A stretch of 24,633 nucleotides of DNA from Clostridium sp. CAG:964 (GCA_000435335.1 FR891328.1:46453-71085), one strand, 5' to 3'; shown: positions 15,268 to 23,566, counted from the stretch's first letter. Made by a program: numbers and translations. Notes: generated from the sequence alone by a model not told the origin.

Positions 15268-15849
15268 TTATCTTTTTCTTCCTATGTATCTGCATACCTT
15301 TTTCTTATAACGCAGATATTCATCACCAAAAGCCTCAAGCAAAAATTCCTCTTCAACATTAACAATCTGTAGGTGAAACATAAGCATTGCAAACAGGGAA
15401 ACTTCAAACAATACCAAATTAAAAAACATTAGTAAAATTCCTAAATACATAAGGTCGAAGCCTAAAAACGCAGGGTTTCGGCTGATTTTGTATATTCCCT
15501 TTGTTACAAGCTCGGTTTTATCTGTTTTGGATACTCCGGCTCTCCAGCTGTCTCTCATTGTTAGTACCGATATTATAAACACAGCCACACCAACAACGGC
15601 TACCAACACACCAACAATCCTTACAGGCACAGCGAAAAACGAGGTATTTAAAATAATGCTGACTATCTCCACAGCAGGAACCAAGTATGTAAAAACTTTC
15701 ATTGTTATCTCTACAAGCTTTACAAAACCAACCTTTTCCTTACCTATTTGATCGGTTTTTATACCCTTTTTATGCTGACTTATCATTTTAATAAAGTAGC
15801 ACCCGTAAAAAACAAGCATAATGGCAATACCGGCTACCTGAAACCACAT
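15268..15849 (-). CDS. Isoprenylcysteine carboxyl methyltransferase (ICMT/PEMT)-like membrane protein
   Basis: A 193-aa protein with about four hydrophobic segments (about 3-21, 50-68, 76-97, 128-160). Its C-terminal half has the ICMT/phospholipid methyltransferase signature. WRAGV (102-106) and GIYKISRNPAFLGFDLMYLG (118-137) form the S-adenosylmethionine-binding part. EEEFL...FGDEYLRYKKKVCRYI (167-189) is the closing motif. Bacterial members methylate lipids or small molecules at the membrane; the substrate is unknown. ATG 15849 has a good GGAGG site. It lies 43 nt after the LOG-family gene and is probably in its operon. The whole block lies between the two 69-bp repeats. Confidence 0.85.
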   Translation of the reverse strand: MWFQVAGIAIMLVFYGCYFIKMISQHKKGIKTDQIGKEKVGFVKLVEITMKVFTYLVPAVEIVSIILNTSFFAVPVRIVGVLVAVVGVAVFIISVLTMRDSWRAGVSKTDKTELVTKGIYKISRNPAFLGFDLMYLGILLMFFNLVLFEVSLFAMLMFHLQIVNVEEEFLLEAFGDEYLRYKKKVCRYIGRKR

Positions 15850-15891
15850 TATAATTACCTCCTGTTTATCTGTAACTAATTCCTATGTATA

Positions 15892-16431
15892 TTAACCAAT
15901 TTGGGCAAGCAGTTCTTTTATTTGGCTAAGGTTTTCAGCAAAATATATTCCCTGCTGTCTGTTTTCTGTAGACAGGCCCATTTCTATCATATGATTAAGC
16001 AAAGTTTTCAGTCCGTTGTAATATCCGTTAAGATTATACAAAATACATGGTGCATTTATGCGCTTCAAGGATACCATCGACATTACCTCTGTTATTTCCT
16101 CCAGGGTACCTGTACCACCGGGGAAAGCAATAAAGGCGTCCCCAAATTCAATCATCTTTTTCTTACGCTGGGGAATATCCTTAGTTATAATAATGTTTGT
16201 AAGGGCTTCATACTGTAGGTTTTTCTCAATAAAAAATTCAGGCTCAACACCGGTAACCTTGCCGCCGACACTAAGAACACTTTTTGCTATCTCTCCCATA
16301 AGCCCCGATTTTGAACCGCCGTAAACAAGGGAATTTCCGCTTTCCCCTATCCAAGTGCCAAGCTCTCTTACAGCGTCACCCAACAACGGGTCATTCCCCT
16401 GAAAAGCTCCAAGATATACTGTAATATTCAT
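15892..16431 (-). CDS. LOG-family protein (nucleoside monophosphate phosphoribohydrolase-like)
   Basis: A 179-aa Rossmann-fold protein of the family once labelled lysine decarboxylase. Characterised members split base from ribose 5-phosphate in nucleotides, such as cytokinin precursors. The nucleotide-binding YGGSKSGLMG is at 37-46, RKKKM at 89-93 and the diagnostic PGGTGTLEE at 104-112. There is no lysine decarboxylase pyridoxal site, so that label would be wrong. GGGG at about 16440 precedes ATG 16431. Gene order suggests co-transcription with the methyltransferase downstream. The physiological substrate is unknown. Confidence 0.88.
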   Translation of the reverse strand: MNITVYLGAFQGNDPLLGDAVRELGTWIGESGNSLVYGGSKSGLMGEIAKSVLSVGGKVTGVEPEFFIEKNLQYEALTNIIITKDIPQRKKKMIEFGDAFIAFPGGTGTLEEITEVMSMVSLKRINAPCILYNLNGYYNGLKTLLNHMIEMGLSTENRQQGIYFAENLSQIKELLAQIG

Positions 16432-16604
16432 AATTTCATCCCCTTTTTAACTTTTATGCCCCTATTCTTCATTTTTATTAAATTACTTAATAGAGTAGGT
16501 GGCACATATACTGCCAAATCTTCACAATCCAACTTTCGATATAACTATAGAATTTTATATTAAATTAAGCTGCGTTTTTTGAATATAAAACTTTTACAAC
16601 TCTG

Positions 16605-17111
16605 CTACTTAATAAAAACAGCGGCGGCTTCCTCTAATTTTCTAAAGTATTTAATTTTATTTTTATGGAACATTGTACCAATTGCTGTTTCATTTACAAT
16701 AACCTTATAGCCCTCTTTTACAGCACCTAATGCAGTCAATGCAACACAGCCCCCGCCGTCTACTCCTACAACCTCTACACACTCTACCTCTTGCTCTTTC
16801 AGAAATGAAACAAGCTCAGCATTTGAAAATGCGTTGCCTCGACATTTTGTAAAAACATTGTCAGATACAATATTTAAGTTTTTAACTAACTCCACTTCTT
16901 CTGTTCCCTCGTATGCTTGAAAAGGTGCGAATTTATTTAATAAATTTCTCTTCATTACATTTTTTATGTAGATTACTATGCTGTCTTGGTTAGATTCAAT
17001 AGCATTATTTACCTTTTCTATTAACGAATGATTATTGTATTTAAAATAATCTGAATGTTTCTCTCCTACGCAAACATTTTGCATATCTACTACCAATAAT
17101 GCTTTTTTCAT
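16605..17111 (-). CDS. Isochorismatase-family cysteine hydrolase
   Basis: A 168-aa alpha/beta hydrolase of the isochorismatase/nicotinamidase group. The Asp-Lys-Cys triad is visible: D9 in LLVVDMQN, K89 in VFTKCRGNAF and C122 in GVDGGGCVALTA. ATG 17111 is preferred because AGAGG sits 9 nt before it and only 3 nt before the in-frame ATG at 17117. Family members hydrolyse amides such as nicotinamide, or the isochorismate ether. The short length and lack of lid insertions leave the substrate open. By eye it is more AT-rich than the aro genes. It has its own strong promoter at 17206-17234. The 160 nt to the next gene show no clear terminator. Confidence 0.88.
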   Translation of the reverse strand: MKKALLVVDMQNVCVGEKHSDYFKYNNHSLIEKVNNAIESNQDSIVIYIKNVMKRNLLNKFAPFQAYEGTEEVELVKNLNIVSDNVFTKCRGNAFSNAELVSFLKEQEVECVEVVGVDGGGCVALTALGAVKEGYKVIVNETAIGTMFHKNKIKYFRKLEEAAAVFIK

Positions 17112-17205
17112 ACTCATATACCTCTAAATCTCAATTAATTTAACATACTACAAACAAATTCCCTGTGATTTTTATAAAATTTATAAATACACTACTTAAT
17201 TTAAC

Positions 17206-17234
17206 ATTATATCTATTTTAAAAATATGGGTCAA
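17206..17234 (-). promoter_or_regulatory. Promoter of the isochorismatase-like gene
   Basis: On the minus strand, -35 TTGACC (17229-17234) and -10 TATAAT (17206-17211) are 17 bp apart, about 95 nt upstream of ATG 17111. Confidence 0.75.
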
Positions 17235-17319
17235 GGGGCTTAAAAAAATATATAAACAATTACTTTATCAGAAAAATATGTAGAATTATAACTAAATATA
17301 TTGTGTGCTTTTAAACACA

Positions 17320-17388
17320 CTGTGTGCCCTGTCGGAGGAAATGCCGGAGTTTTCATTCTTGGGCAACTACAAGGAGCAGTAATTCTTC
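17320..17388 (+). repeat. 69-bp direct repeat, copy 2 (orphan fragment of the pheA 3' end)
   Basis: An exact copy of 15104-15172, with the last 20 codons of pheA plus stop, standing alone with no upstream gene. Together with copy 1 it brackets a 2147-bp block of three minus-strand genes. The 550 nt of 17112-17669 otherwise hold a promoter, a hairpin and a small palindrome. Confidence 0.95.
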
Positions 17389-17440
17389 ACTAAGCAGAAT
17401 AAATAAACAGCTTTTATTTTATTTATAGAGCCACCTAAAA

Positions 17441-17480
17441 CGGCCGAAGAGCAGACATATTACTGCCTGCTTTTCGGCCG
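17441..17480. terminator. Strong hairpin, possible bidirectional terminator
   Basis: A 14-bp stem with one G-U pairs 17441-17454 with 17467-17480 around a 12-nt loop. The minus strand follows with TTTTAGG and the plus strand only with AACTATATTT, so either T-run is weak. It lies 53 nt after the second pheA fragment and may be the ancestral terminator of pheA. Confidence 0.55.
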
Positions 17481-17628
17481 AACTATATTTCTGCAAATTT
17501 TCCGGAAAAACCTTCTTTTGGCGGGCGGATATTAAATATTACCCCTGCTATGCCGGCATATTTCTTTATCATATGTGATTTATTATCACCAATAGAAATA
17601 AATGTACAAAATTTAGCAAGGTATAAAA

Positions 17629-17643
17629 AGCTGTCTGACAGCT
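17629..17643. promoter_or_regulatory. 15-bp palindrome before the D-lactate dehydrogenase gene, possible operator
   Basis: AGCTGTCTGACAGCT is a perfect 7-bp inverted repeat around one base, directly downstream of a TATAAA (17622-17627) and about 11 nt before the ribosome site. Position suits a repressor site, but no regulator is identified. Confidence 0.35.
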
Positions 17644-17669
17644 AACCATATTAAAAAGGATGTGTTAAT

Positions 17670-18716
17670 ATGGAGCATATTGTTGCTTTTTTTGATACCA
17701 AGCCATATGACAAGGAATGGTTTAATAAGCTGCCCCACCCCGGCATACGGTTTAAATATTTTGAAAACAAGCTGAACAGCGAAACAGCAAAGCTTGCCCT
17801 AGGCTGCGACGGTGTAGTGGCCTTTGTAAACGACGCCATAGACTGCAACACCATAAAAAAGCTTTGCGATATGAATGTAGAGGTAATAGCCATGCGTTGT
17901 GCCGGCTACAACAACATAGACTTTAAGGCCGCCTATGAAAAAATAACAGTAATGCGTGTGCCGGGTTATTCCCCGAATGCCGTTGCCGAATATACAATGG
18001 CACTGCTGCTTACACTTAACAGAAAAACTCACAAAGCATATAACCGAACCAGAGATTATAACTTCTCTCTTGTACACCTTACAGGCTTTGACCTAAAGGG
18101 AAAAACAATAGGCGTAATAGGCACAGGCAAAATCGGAAGGGAATTTATTGATATTTGCCGGGGCTTTAAAATGAATATACTGGCATACGACCCCTACCCT
18201 GTGCAAAACAGCGGCATAGCCTACGCCGACCTTGAAACAATTTTTAAGGAAAGTCATATAATATCACTGCACTGCCCCCTTACAAAAGAGAGCTACCACC
18301 TTATAAACAAAGATTCCATTAAGCAAATGAAGGACGGAGTTATTATTTTAAACACCTCAAGAGGTGCTATTATAGAAAGTCAGGCACTTTTGCAAGGACT
18401 AAAGGATAAAAAAATAGGCGGTGCCGCACTGGATGTTTACGAGGAGGAAACTGCCTTTTTCTATGAGGACTATTCCGAGGATATAATTAACGACGATGTT
18501 TTGTCCCTTTTGGTTTCTATGCCCAATGTTATTGTTACCTCTCATCAGGCTTTTTTAACAAACGAGGCACTGCGTAACATTGCACAAGCCACCATTGACA
18601 ATTTACAGGCATATTTTAACGACAGACCTCTTACCAACGAAATATGCTACAGGTGCGGCTCTGACGATGTTACCGGCATCTGCCCAAGGCACAAACGCTG
18701 TACAAAATTAGCCTAG
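17670..18716 (+). CDS. D-lactate dehydrogenase-like 2-hydroxyacid dehydrogenase with Cys-rich tail
   Basis: A 348-aa NAD-dependent enzyme most like fermentative D-lactate dehydrogenase (LdhA), reducing pyruvate to D-lactate. The NAD loop GTGKIG is at 151-156 and Asp174 ends the second strand (NAD preference). Catalytic residues fit R231 (NTSRGA), E260 region (DVYEEE) and H292 (TSHQAF). The order of domains and YNNID at 80-84 match the LdhA group. Beyond the usual end near 325, a tail holds four cysteines (C326, C329, C338, C344) in a CxxC-x8-C-x5-C pattern. AAAGGA at about 17655 serves ATG 17670. It is flanked by a terminator shared with the convergent gene. The tail's role is unknown. Confidence 0.88.
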   Translation: MEHIVAFFDTKPYDKEWFNKLPHPGIRFKYFENKLNSETAKLALGCDGVVAFVNDAIDCNTIKKLCDMNVEVIAMRCAGYNNIDFKAAYEKITVMRVPGYSPNAVAEYTMALLLTLNRKTHKAYNRTRDYNFSLVHLTGFDLKGKTIGVIGTGKIGREFIDICRGFKMNILAYDPYPVQNSGIAYADLETIFKESHIISLHCPLTKESYHLINKDSIKQMKDGVIILNTSRGAIIESQALLQGLKDKKIGGAALDVYEEETAFFYEDYSEDIINDDVLSLLVSMPNVIVTSHQAFLTNEALRNIAQATIDNLQAYFNDRPLTNEICYRCGSDDVTGICPRHKRCTKLA

Positions 18717-18748
18717 CGGCAGAGTTATTACAATATTTTTTCAGCAAA

Positions 18749-18781
18749 AAGCAGAGAGCCTAAAAAGAAAGCTCTCTGCTT
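18749..18781. terminator. Bidirectional terminator between convergent genes
   Basis: An 11-bp stem pairs 18749-18759 with 18771-18781 around an 11-nt loop. T-rich tails follow on both strands (AACAATTTTATT on plus; TTTGCTGAAAAAAT on minus). It sits between the D-lactate dehydrogenase stop and the convergent GtrA gene. Confidence 0.85.
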
Positions 18782-18811
18782 AACAATTTTATTACCGCTA
18801 TTCTATTACTG

Positions 18812-19330
18812 CTATTTATCGTTTTTTACTTGTATATTTTGGGAATCGGCTTTAGTGCTGTCAGCCGGCTCCGACTTTTCTTTAAAAGCAAAAAATCTTT
18901 GACCAATATAGTTACAGGCAACAAACAGGCAGCTGCCTATTATCATAGAAGCATTTGAAGCAAAGGCTTCTACACTCCAGCCAAACATTGTAATGCTGTT
19001 TGCCGTGCAAATGTAATTTGTAAGCGGAATGGCGATTCCGTAGGCAATTAAATAGCACACAGCTATATTCAGGGCAAAGCGGACAACAGGCTTCCAGCCC
19101 TTTTCTTTATTTTTAAAGGTAAAGTACTTATTAAGGAAATAGCTCATAATGCTGGCAAGAAAATAAGAAATACCGGAGGCCAGCCAAGTGCCTGTTGCAC
19201 CCATTAAGCTAAGAGGCGTACAGTTAAACAGTACAAACTGCAAGCCTGTACCAACTATAGTATTTATAATACCAACAAGTATAAATTTCCAAAACTTAAT
19301 GTCAAAAAACTTTTTTAAAAAATTACCCAT
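18812..19330 (-). CDS. GtrA-like membrane protein (lipid-linked sugar flippase family)
   Basis: A 172-aa protein with four hydrophobic segments spanning most of residues 14-150 and a charged C-terminal tail. The features KFILVGIINTIVGTGLQF at the N-terminus and SYFLNKYFTF in the second half of segment two are typical of the GtrA family, thought to flip undecaprenyl-phosphate-linked sugars. ATG 19330 with GAGAGG just upstream is preferred over TTG 19351, which would overlap the upstream gene. It starts 14 nt after the glycosyltransferase stop, so the two form a GtrB-GtrA type pair. No third, GtrC-like transferase is seen. Confidence 0.85.
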   Translation of the reverse strand: MGNFLKKFFDIKFWKFILVGIINTIVGTGLQFVLFNCTPLSLMGATGTWLASGISYFLASIMSYFLNKYFTFKNKEKGWKPVVRFALNIAVCYLIAYGIAIPLTNYICTANSITMFGWSVEAFASNASMIIGSCLFVACNYIGQRFFAFKEKSEPADSTKADSQNIQVKNDK

Positions 19331-19343
19331 AATTTCCTCTCTA

Positions 19344-20531
19344 TTATTCAAAATAGCTTAAGTCATATTCCACCTTTTCAGGCTCCTGCTCTGTCTGTGT
19401 GACGGTGGAGTCTGTATTTTCTGCTATATTGTCAGGGGCTGCTTTTTCCTCTGTATTTTTTTCAACGCTGCTTTCAGACGGCATGTCCGATTTTTCGGCA
19501 GTGGCTGTCTTTTCTGCTTGCTTGTGCTGTGAATTTTTGTTTTCATCTGCGTTGTTTTTTACTTCTTTTACATTGCTTTTTTCAGCAGGTGCAGACTGTG
19601 CCGCACTGTAGTTTGTATCCTTTACAATAAATATAGGACGGTGCTTGCTTTCCAGATAGATACGGCTTATGTATTCGCCTAAAATACCGATAGAAAGCTC
19701 GATAATTCCGCCTAAGAACAAAACTGCACAAAGAGTGGTAACATAACCCGGTACTGCCACACCAAAAATTAAGGTTTGAATAAGCGTAACAATTATATAT
19801 ATAAATGCAATCAGAGAAATAACAGAGCCTGCCGCCGCAAGCCACCTTAGCGGTGCCACCGTAAAGGACGCAAAACCGTCTATGGCATACTTAAACAATC
19901 CCCAGAAGCTCCATTTGGTTGTACCTATGGCACGCTCAACATTTTCGTAAGGAATCCACTTTGTATCGTAGCCTACCCAGCAGAAAAGACCCTTTGAAAA
20001 TCTTTGAACCTCGCTCAAGGATACTACCGAGTCAACCATTTGTCTGGTCATCATTCTGTAGTCAACTGCACCGTACGGCATTTGAACATCGGAAATTTTG
20101 TTGCTTATTTTATAGAAGCTTTGTGAAAACAGGCTGCGTATTTTAGACTCGCCCTCTCTTGTAGTTCTGCGGGCGGCACAGCAGTCGTAGCCTTCCTCCA
20201 TAGCCTTGCACATATCTATAAGCATTTTAGGCGGGTGCTGTAAGTCTGCGTCCATTACAACAACATAGTCGGCTGTGGAATATTTCAAGCCGGCATACAT
20301 TGCAGATTCCTTTCCGAAATTTCTTGAGAAGGATATATATTTTACATTACTGTATTGCTTTGCCAAATTTTTCATAACGGTATAGGTTCCGTCCTTACTG
20401 CCGTCATTAACAAGTATAAACGAAAAGCTATAGCCCTCTATAGTCTCAGTAACCTTAGTGGTTTCCCTTATAAAAACCGCCAAACCCTCTTCTTCATTGT
20501 AGCAGGGTACAACCAATTCAACTGTTTTCAT
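19344..20531 (-). CDS. Family 2 glycosyltransferase, GtrB/dolichol-phosphate mannosyltransferase-like
   Basis: A 395-aa membrane-attached glycosyltransferase that likely moves a sugar from a nucleotide donor to undecaprenyl phosphate. The catalytic domain (1-220) has PCYNEEEGL (9-17), VNDGSKDGT (41-49) and the metal-binding DADLQHPP (94-101). Two hydrophobic segments at about 228-255 and 262-290 anchor it, ending in ILGEYISRIYLE as in GtrB. After about 305 comes a roughly 85-residue hydrophilic tail rich in Glu, Lys, Ala, Ser and Thr, low in complexity and not part of the family. ATG 20531 with AGAGG at about 20541 is preferred over TTG 20540. It is co-transcribed with the GtrA-like gene. Confidence 0.92.
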   Translation of the reverse strand: MKTVELVVPCYNEEEGLAVFIRETTKVTETIEGYSFSFILVNDGSKDGTYTVMKNLAKQYSNVKYISFSRNFGKESAMYAGLKYSTADYVVVMDADLQHPPKMLIDMCKAMEEGYDCCAARRTTREGESKIRSLFSQSFYKISNKISDVQMPYGAVDYRMMTRQMVDSVVSLSEVQRFSKGLFCWVGYDTKWIPYENVERAIGTTKWSFWGLFKYAIDGFASFTVAPLRWLAAAGSVISLIAFIYIIVTLIQTLIFGVAVPGYVTTLCAVLFLGGIIELSIGILGEYISRIYLESKHRPIFIVKDTNYSAAQSAPAEKSNVKEVKNNADENKNSQHKQAEKTATAEKSDMPSESSVEKNTEEKAAPDNIAENTDSTVTQTEQEPEKVEYDLSYFE

Positions 20532-20563
20532 CGCTGTCAACCTCTTTTCATAATGTCTTTTTA

Positions 20564-20572
20564 ATTATAACA
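20564..20572 (-). promoter_or_regulatory. Extended -10 promoter of the glycosyltransferase/GtrA operon
   Basis: The minus strand reads TGTTATAAT (TATAAT at 20564-20569), about 33 nt before ATG 20531. The -35 region is poor. Confidence 0.55.
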
Positions 20573-20703
20573 AACTTTCTTAAATAAATAAAGCATAATA
20601 TATTTTTTATTTATTAATTTCTGTACAAACTCTTAAATAAAACCTAAATTTATCCAACTTAGGCATAAAAATTAAAACCGCAACATAAAACAGGGTATAT
20701 TAA

Positions 20704-20732
20704 TTGAAAATTTTACATAGGTATGATAAAAT
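20704..20732 (+). promoter_or_regulatory. Promoter of the alanine/glycine symporter gene
   Basis: -35 TTGAAA (20704-20709) and -10 TAAAAT (20727-20732) with 17-bp spacing, and TGA before the -10 gives an extended form. No glycine riboswitch is visible in the leader. Confidence 0.65.
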
Positions 20733-20770
20733 TACAGCATATTTTTAGCTTTTTTGGAGGAAGTGAGCAT

Positions 20771-22201
20771 ATGGACCTTAACGCAATTTTAAAAGCCGTA
20801 AGTGACTTTTTGTGGGGCTGGCCTATGATTATTTTACTGCTTGGCACGCACCTGTTTACGACAATACGAACAGGCTTTATTCAGAAAAAAATTCTTACGG
20901 GAATTAAGCTTTCCGTAAAAAAGGATCCCGCTACCCACGGCGATATAAGCCAGTTTCAGGCTTTAACAACCGCCCTTGCCTCTACTATAGGTACAGGCAA
21001 CATTGTAGGCATAGGTACGGCTATAGCACTGGGCGGCACAGGTGCTGTTTTATGGTGCTGGCTGACAGGCATACTGGGTATTGCCACAAAATACGCAGAG
21101 TCGCTTATAGGCGTAAAATACCGTGTAAAGGCCAAGGACGGCTCTATGGTAGGCGGTGCTATGTATGCCCTTGAAAGGGGCTTGAACCTAAAGTGGCTTG
21201 CCGTAATATTTGCACTTTTTACGGCCTTCGCTTCCTTTGGAATAGGCAACGGCGTACAGGTAAACGCTATTGCGAGCATATTTAATCAGGCATTTACACC
21301 CGACGGCGGCTATCGGATTAACATATTCGGTCAAAGCTTTGACATTGTAGGCGTTATATGCGGCGTTGTTATTGCCATACTGGTAGGCGTTGTACTGTAT
21401 GGCGGAGTTAAGTCCATATCAAAGGTTTGCGAAAAGCTGGTTCCTTTTATGGCTGTTTTGTATGTGCTGGGCTGTATTTACATACTTATTTACAACCACC
21501 AATATATTGTGCCTGCTATAGTAGACATTGTTCAGTCTGCTTTTTCAGTACAATCCGCTGTAGGCGGTGCTGTAGGCGGCGGTATGATGCTGGCGTGCCG
21601 CTACGGTATAGCAAGAGGCTTGTTTTCTAACGAATCCGGTATGGGCTCTGCCCCTATAGTTGCGGCTGCCGCACAAACAAGAAACCCTGTAAGGCAGGCT
21701 CTTATCTCCTCTACAGGCACCTTTTGGGACACTGTTGTTGTATGCCTTATGACAGGTCTTGTACTTGTAAGCAGTATACAGGCAAACCCTGAAATAAGCA
21801 TTTCCGGCAACGGCGGCGATCTTACCTTTAAGGCCTTCAGCCAAATTCCGTATGTGGGTGTAGCAATTATTGTTGTAGGCATTGTATTGTTTGCTTTTTC
21901 AACAATTCTCGGCTGGGCATACTACGGCGAACGCTGTGTAGTATATTTAGTAGGAACAAAAGCACTAAAGTTTTACAGGCTGCTGTTTGTTCTGTTTGTA
22001 CTTGCATCACCGCTAATCAGTCTTGACGCCGTTTGGACATTGGCGGACATACTGAACGCACTAATGGCAATACCAAACATTATAGCCATATGGCTGTTGA
22101 ATAAGGTTATAGCCGACGACACAAGACATTATTTAGGACACCTTGACGAAATAGACAGATCACCTATACCTACCATAGACAAAAGCTATAAGGGTATTTA
22201 A
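20771..22201 (+). CDS. Sodium:alanine/glycine symporter, AGCS family
   Basis: A 476-aa multi-spanning membrane transporter that imports alanine or glycine with sodium. The family signature around GTGNIVGIGTAIALGGTGAV (74-93) and the stretch ATKYAESLIGVKYR are clear. NESGMGSAPIVAAAAQT followed by RNPVRQALISSTGTFWDT matches the conserved centre of the family. About ten to eleven hydrophobic segments can be counted. ATG 20771 has GGAGG at 20756-20760 (spacing 10). The frame also opens at 20723, but that adds 16 residues ahead of this ribosome site. The gene has its own promoter and terminator. Confidence 0.94.
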   Translation: MDLNAILKAVSDFLWGWPMIILLLGTHLFTTIRTGFIQKKILTGIKLSVKKDPATHGDISQFQALTTALASTIGTGNIVGIGTAIALGGTGAVLWCWLTGILGIATKYAESLIGVKYRVKAKDGSMVGGAMYALERGLNLKWLAVIFALFTAFASFGIGNGVQVNAIASIFNQAFTPDGGYRINIFGQSFDIVGVICGVVIAILVGVVLYGGVKSISKVCEKLVPFMAVLYVLGCIYILIYNHQYIVPAIVDIVQSAFSVQSAVGGAVGGGMMLACRYGIARGLFSNESGMGSAPIVAAAAQTRNPVRQALISSTGTFWDTVVVCLMTGLVLVSSIQANPEISISGNGGDLTFKAFSQIPYVGVAIIVVGIVLFAFSTILGWAYYGERCVVYLVGTKALKFYRLLFVLFVLASPLISLDAVWTLADILNALMAIPNIIAIWLLNKVIADDTRHYLGHLDEIDRSPIPTIDKSYKGI

Positions 22202-22212
22202 ACCGATATATT

Positions 22213-22278
22213 AAGGGTATCTCCTTTTCAAAACGCTCGCCTAATTTGGCGTTTTTGAAGGCGGTACCCTTGCTTTTA
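22213..22278 (+). terminator. Terminator downstream of the symporter
   Basis: A large stem-loop: the outer arms AAGGGTA (22213-22219) and TACCCTT (22265-22271) pair, and inner arms AAAACGC (22230-22236) and GCGTTTT (22249-22255) extend the stem. GCTTTTA follows. Confidence 0.75.
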
Positions 22279-22342
22279 TATATGCTCCCGCAAAATCCTT
22301 ATACTTTATACAAAAATATATAAATTGTTTTAAAAATACACC

Positions 22343-22371
22343 TTGATATTGTTATTGTTTTATACTATAAT
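22343..22371 (+). promoter_or_regulatory. Promoter of the DHHW-like gene
   Basis: -35 TTGATA (22343-22348) and -10 TATAAT (22366-22371), 17-bp spacing, about 59 nt before ATG 22430. Confidence 0.8.
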
Positions 22372-22429
22372 TGATAATGGTGTATTTTCGGGCGGATTAC
22401 TTAATAATTTTGAAAGGAAAAATAGCTTT

Positions 22430-23566
22430 ATGTCTAAAAAAAATAACGCAAAAAAGAAGGGCAAGGCAGGCAAGGCAGCTGCTGTATTTGTTGCATTGGT
22501 TTTAATAGCCGGTTCTGCGTGCGTTGTTAGCTATCTTGTAAGGAGAGGACAAAACGCAATAAGCAACTATACTACAGTGCCTACGGCGGCTACAGAAGTG
22601 GCTGACTCTCACTCTGTAACAAAGCAGGATATGCCAAAGCTGTCATGCGACGACAACAGCAACGGCTATATAGACGGTGCCGTATATATATGGCAAAATA
22701 AGGGCTTTGAAACCTTTAAGGGAAATGTTGCAGACGCTAAGGCATATGCAAAAAGCATAAGCAATTACAAAACCGCACTGGGCAAGGTTAAGGTTTATAA
22801 TGCTGTGGTACCTACAAGCACCGAAATAGCCCTGCCGGAGCGACTAAGCAAAACATTTTCTAATAATCAAAGAGAAAATATTTCCACAATTATAAAAAGT
22901 CTGTCAATGGATGTAACACCCGTAGATGTTTACAACACTTTGGGACAAAAGCGAAACGAAAATATTTACTACGGTACAGACAAATACTGGACGCAGCTGG
23001 GAGCATACTATGCATATACAGACCTCGCCAAGGCTTTGGGCAAGGAGCCGGCAGAGCTAAAAAGCCTAAAGTCGGTTACCCCCGGCAACACCTTCCTTGG
23101 CTCTCATGTTAAGGCTACAGTTTCTAAGGAAACAACAGCCGGAAACCCTATGCTTATATCAAATCCGGACAAGGTAACCTACTACAGCTTACCAAAGGGC
23201 GTTACGGCAACAGCACTTAAAAAGGGCGATGACAGTCCGGCTGAAATTGACTATTACAATACAGAAACAGAGGACGGCAGCTCACCTAACGATATTTACA
23301 ACACCTATGACTGTGCCTATACGGTATTAAAAAACAAGGATATAAAGCAAGGCAAAATAGCCCTTGTGTCAGATAAATTCGGCTATGGTATAGCACCGTT
23401 TTTAGCTAATAATTATAACGAGGTACATATTATTGATGTTGACTGCTTTGAGAGAAATATCAAAAATTATCTTGAAGAAAATAAAATTACAGAGGTTGTT
23501 TATTTAAACGGAATAATGTCGGCAAACACAGCCGCAAAAACAGCCAAAACGGACGCAATGTTCTAA
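22430..23566 (+). CDS. DHHW-family, SGNH-like extracytoplasmic protein with N-terminal membrane anchor
   Basis: A 378-aa protein with a short basic N-terminus, one membrane segment (about 17-37), then an extracytoplasmic domain. The domain resembles the DHHW family, related to AlgX/AlgJ-type SGNH proteins. Hallmarks are a FETFKGNVADAKAYA block (93-107), KVYNAVVPTSTEIALPER (121-138) and a YYGTDKYWTQLGAYYAY block (180-196). The last corresponds to the usual DHHW(T)..GA..AY motif, but here it reads D-K-Y-W, so the central histidines are missing. Such proteins sit near polysaccharide acetylation genes; none is adjacent. ATG 22430 with AAAGGA upstream is preferred; the frame opens earlier at 22343, inside the promoter. 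The Nudix gene follows closely. Confidence 0.75.
   Translation: MSKKNNAKKKGKAGKAAAVFVALVLIAGSACVVSYLVRRGQNAISNYTTVPTAATEVADSHSVTKQDMPKLSCDDNSNGYIDGAVYIWQNKGFETFKGNVADAKAYAKSISNYKTALGKVKVYNAVVPTSTEIALPERLSKTFSNNQRENISTIIKSLSMDVTPVDVYNTLGQKRNENIYYGTDKYWTQLGAYYAYTDLAKALGKEPAELKSLKSVTPGNTFLGSHVKATVSKETTAGNPMLISNPDKVTYYSLPKGVTATALKKGDDSPAEIDYYNTETEDGSSPNDIYNTYDCAYTVLKNKDIKQGKIALVSDKFGYGIAPFLANNYNEVHIIDVDCFERNIKNYLEENKITEVVYLNGIMSANTAAKTAKTDAMF

Noticed and set aside
15892..16431. Lysine decarboxylase annotation for the LOG-family gene
   Set aside because: The PGGTGTLEE motif is that of the LOG family; there is no pyridoxal phosphate-binding lysine motif.
15173..17319. Complete mobile element between the 69-bp repeats
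   Set aside because: No integrase, transposase or excisionase is present, so only a remnant or other rearrangement can be claimed.
20573..20770. Glycine riboswitch before the symporter
   Set aside because: No conserved glycine aptamer core is visible; the stretch is AT-rich with only a promoter and ribosome site.
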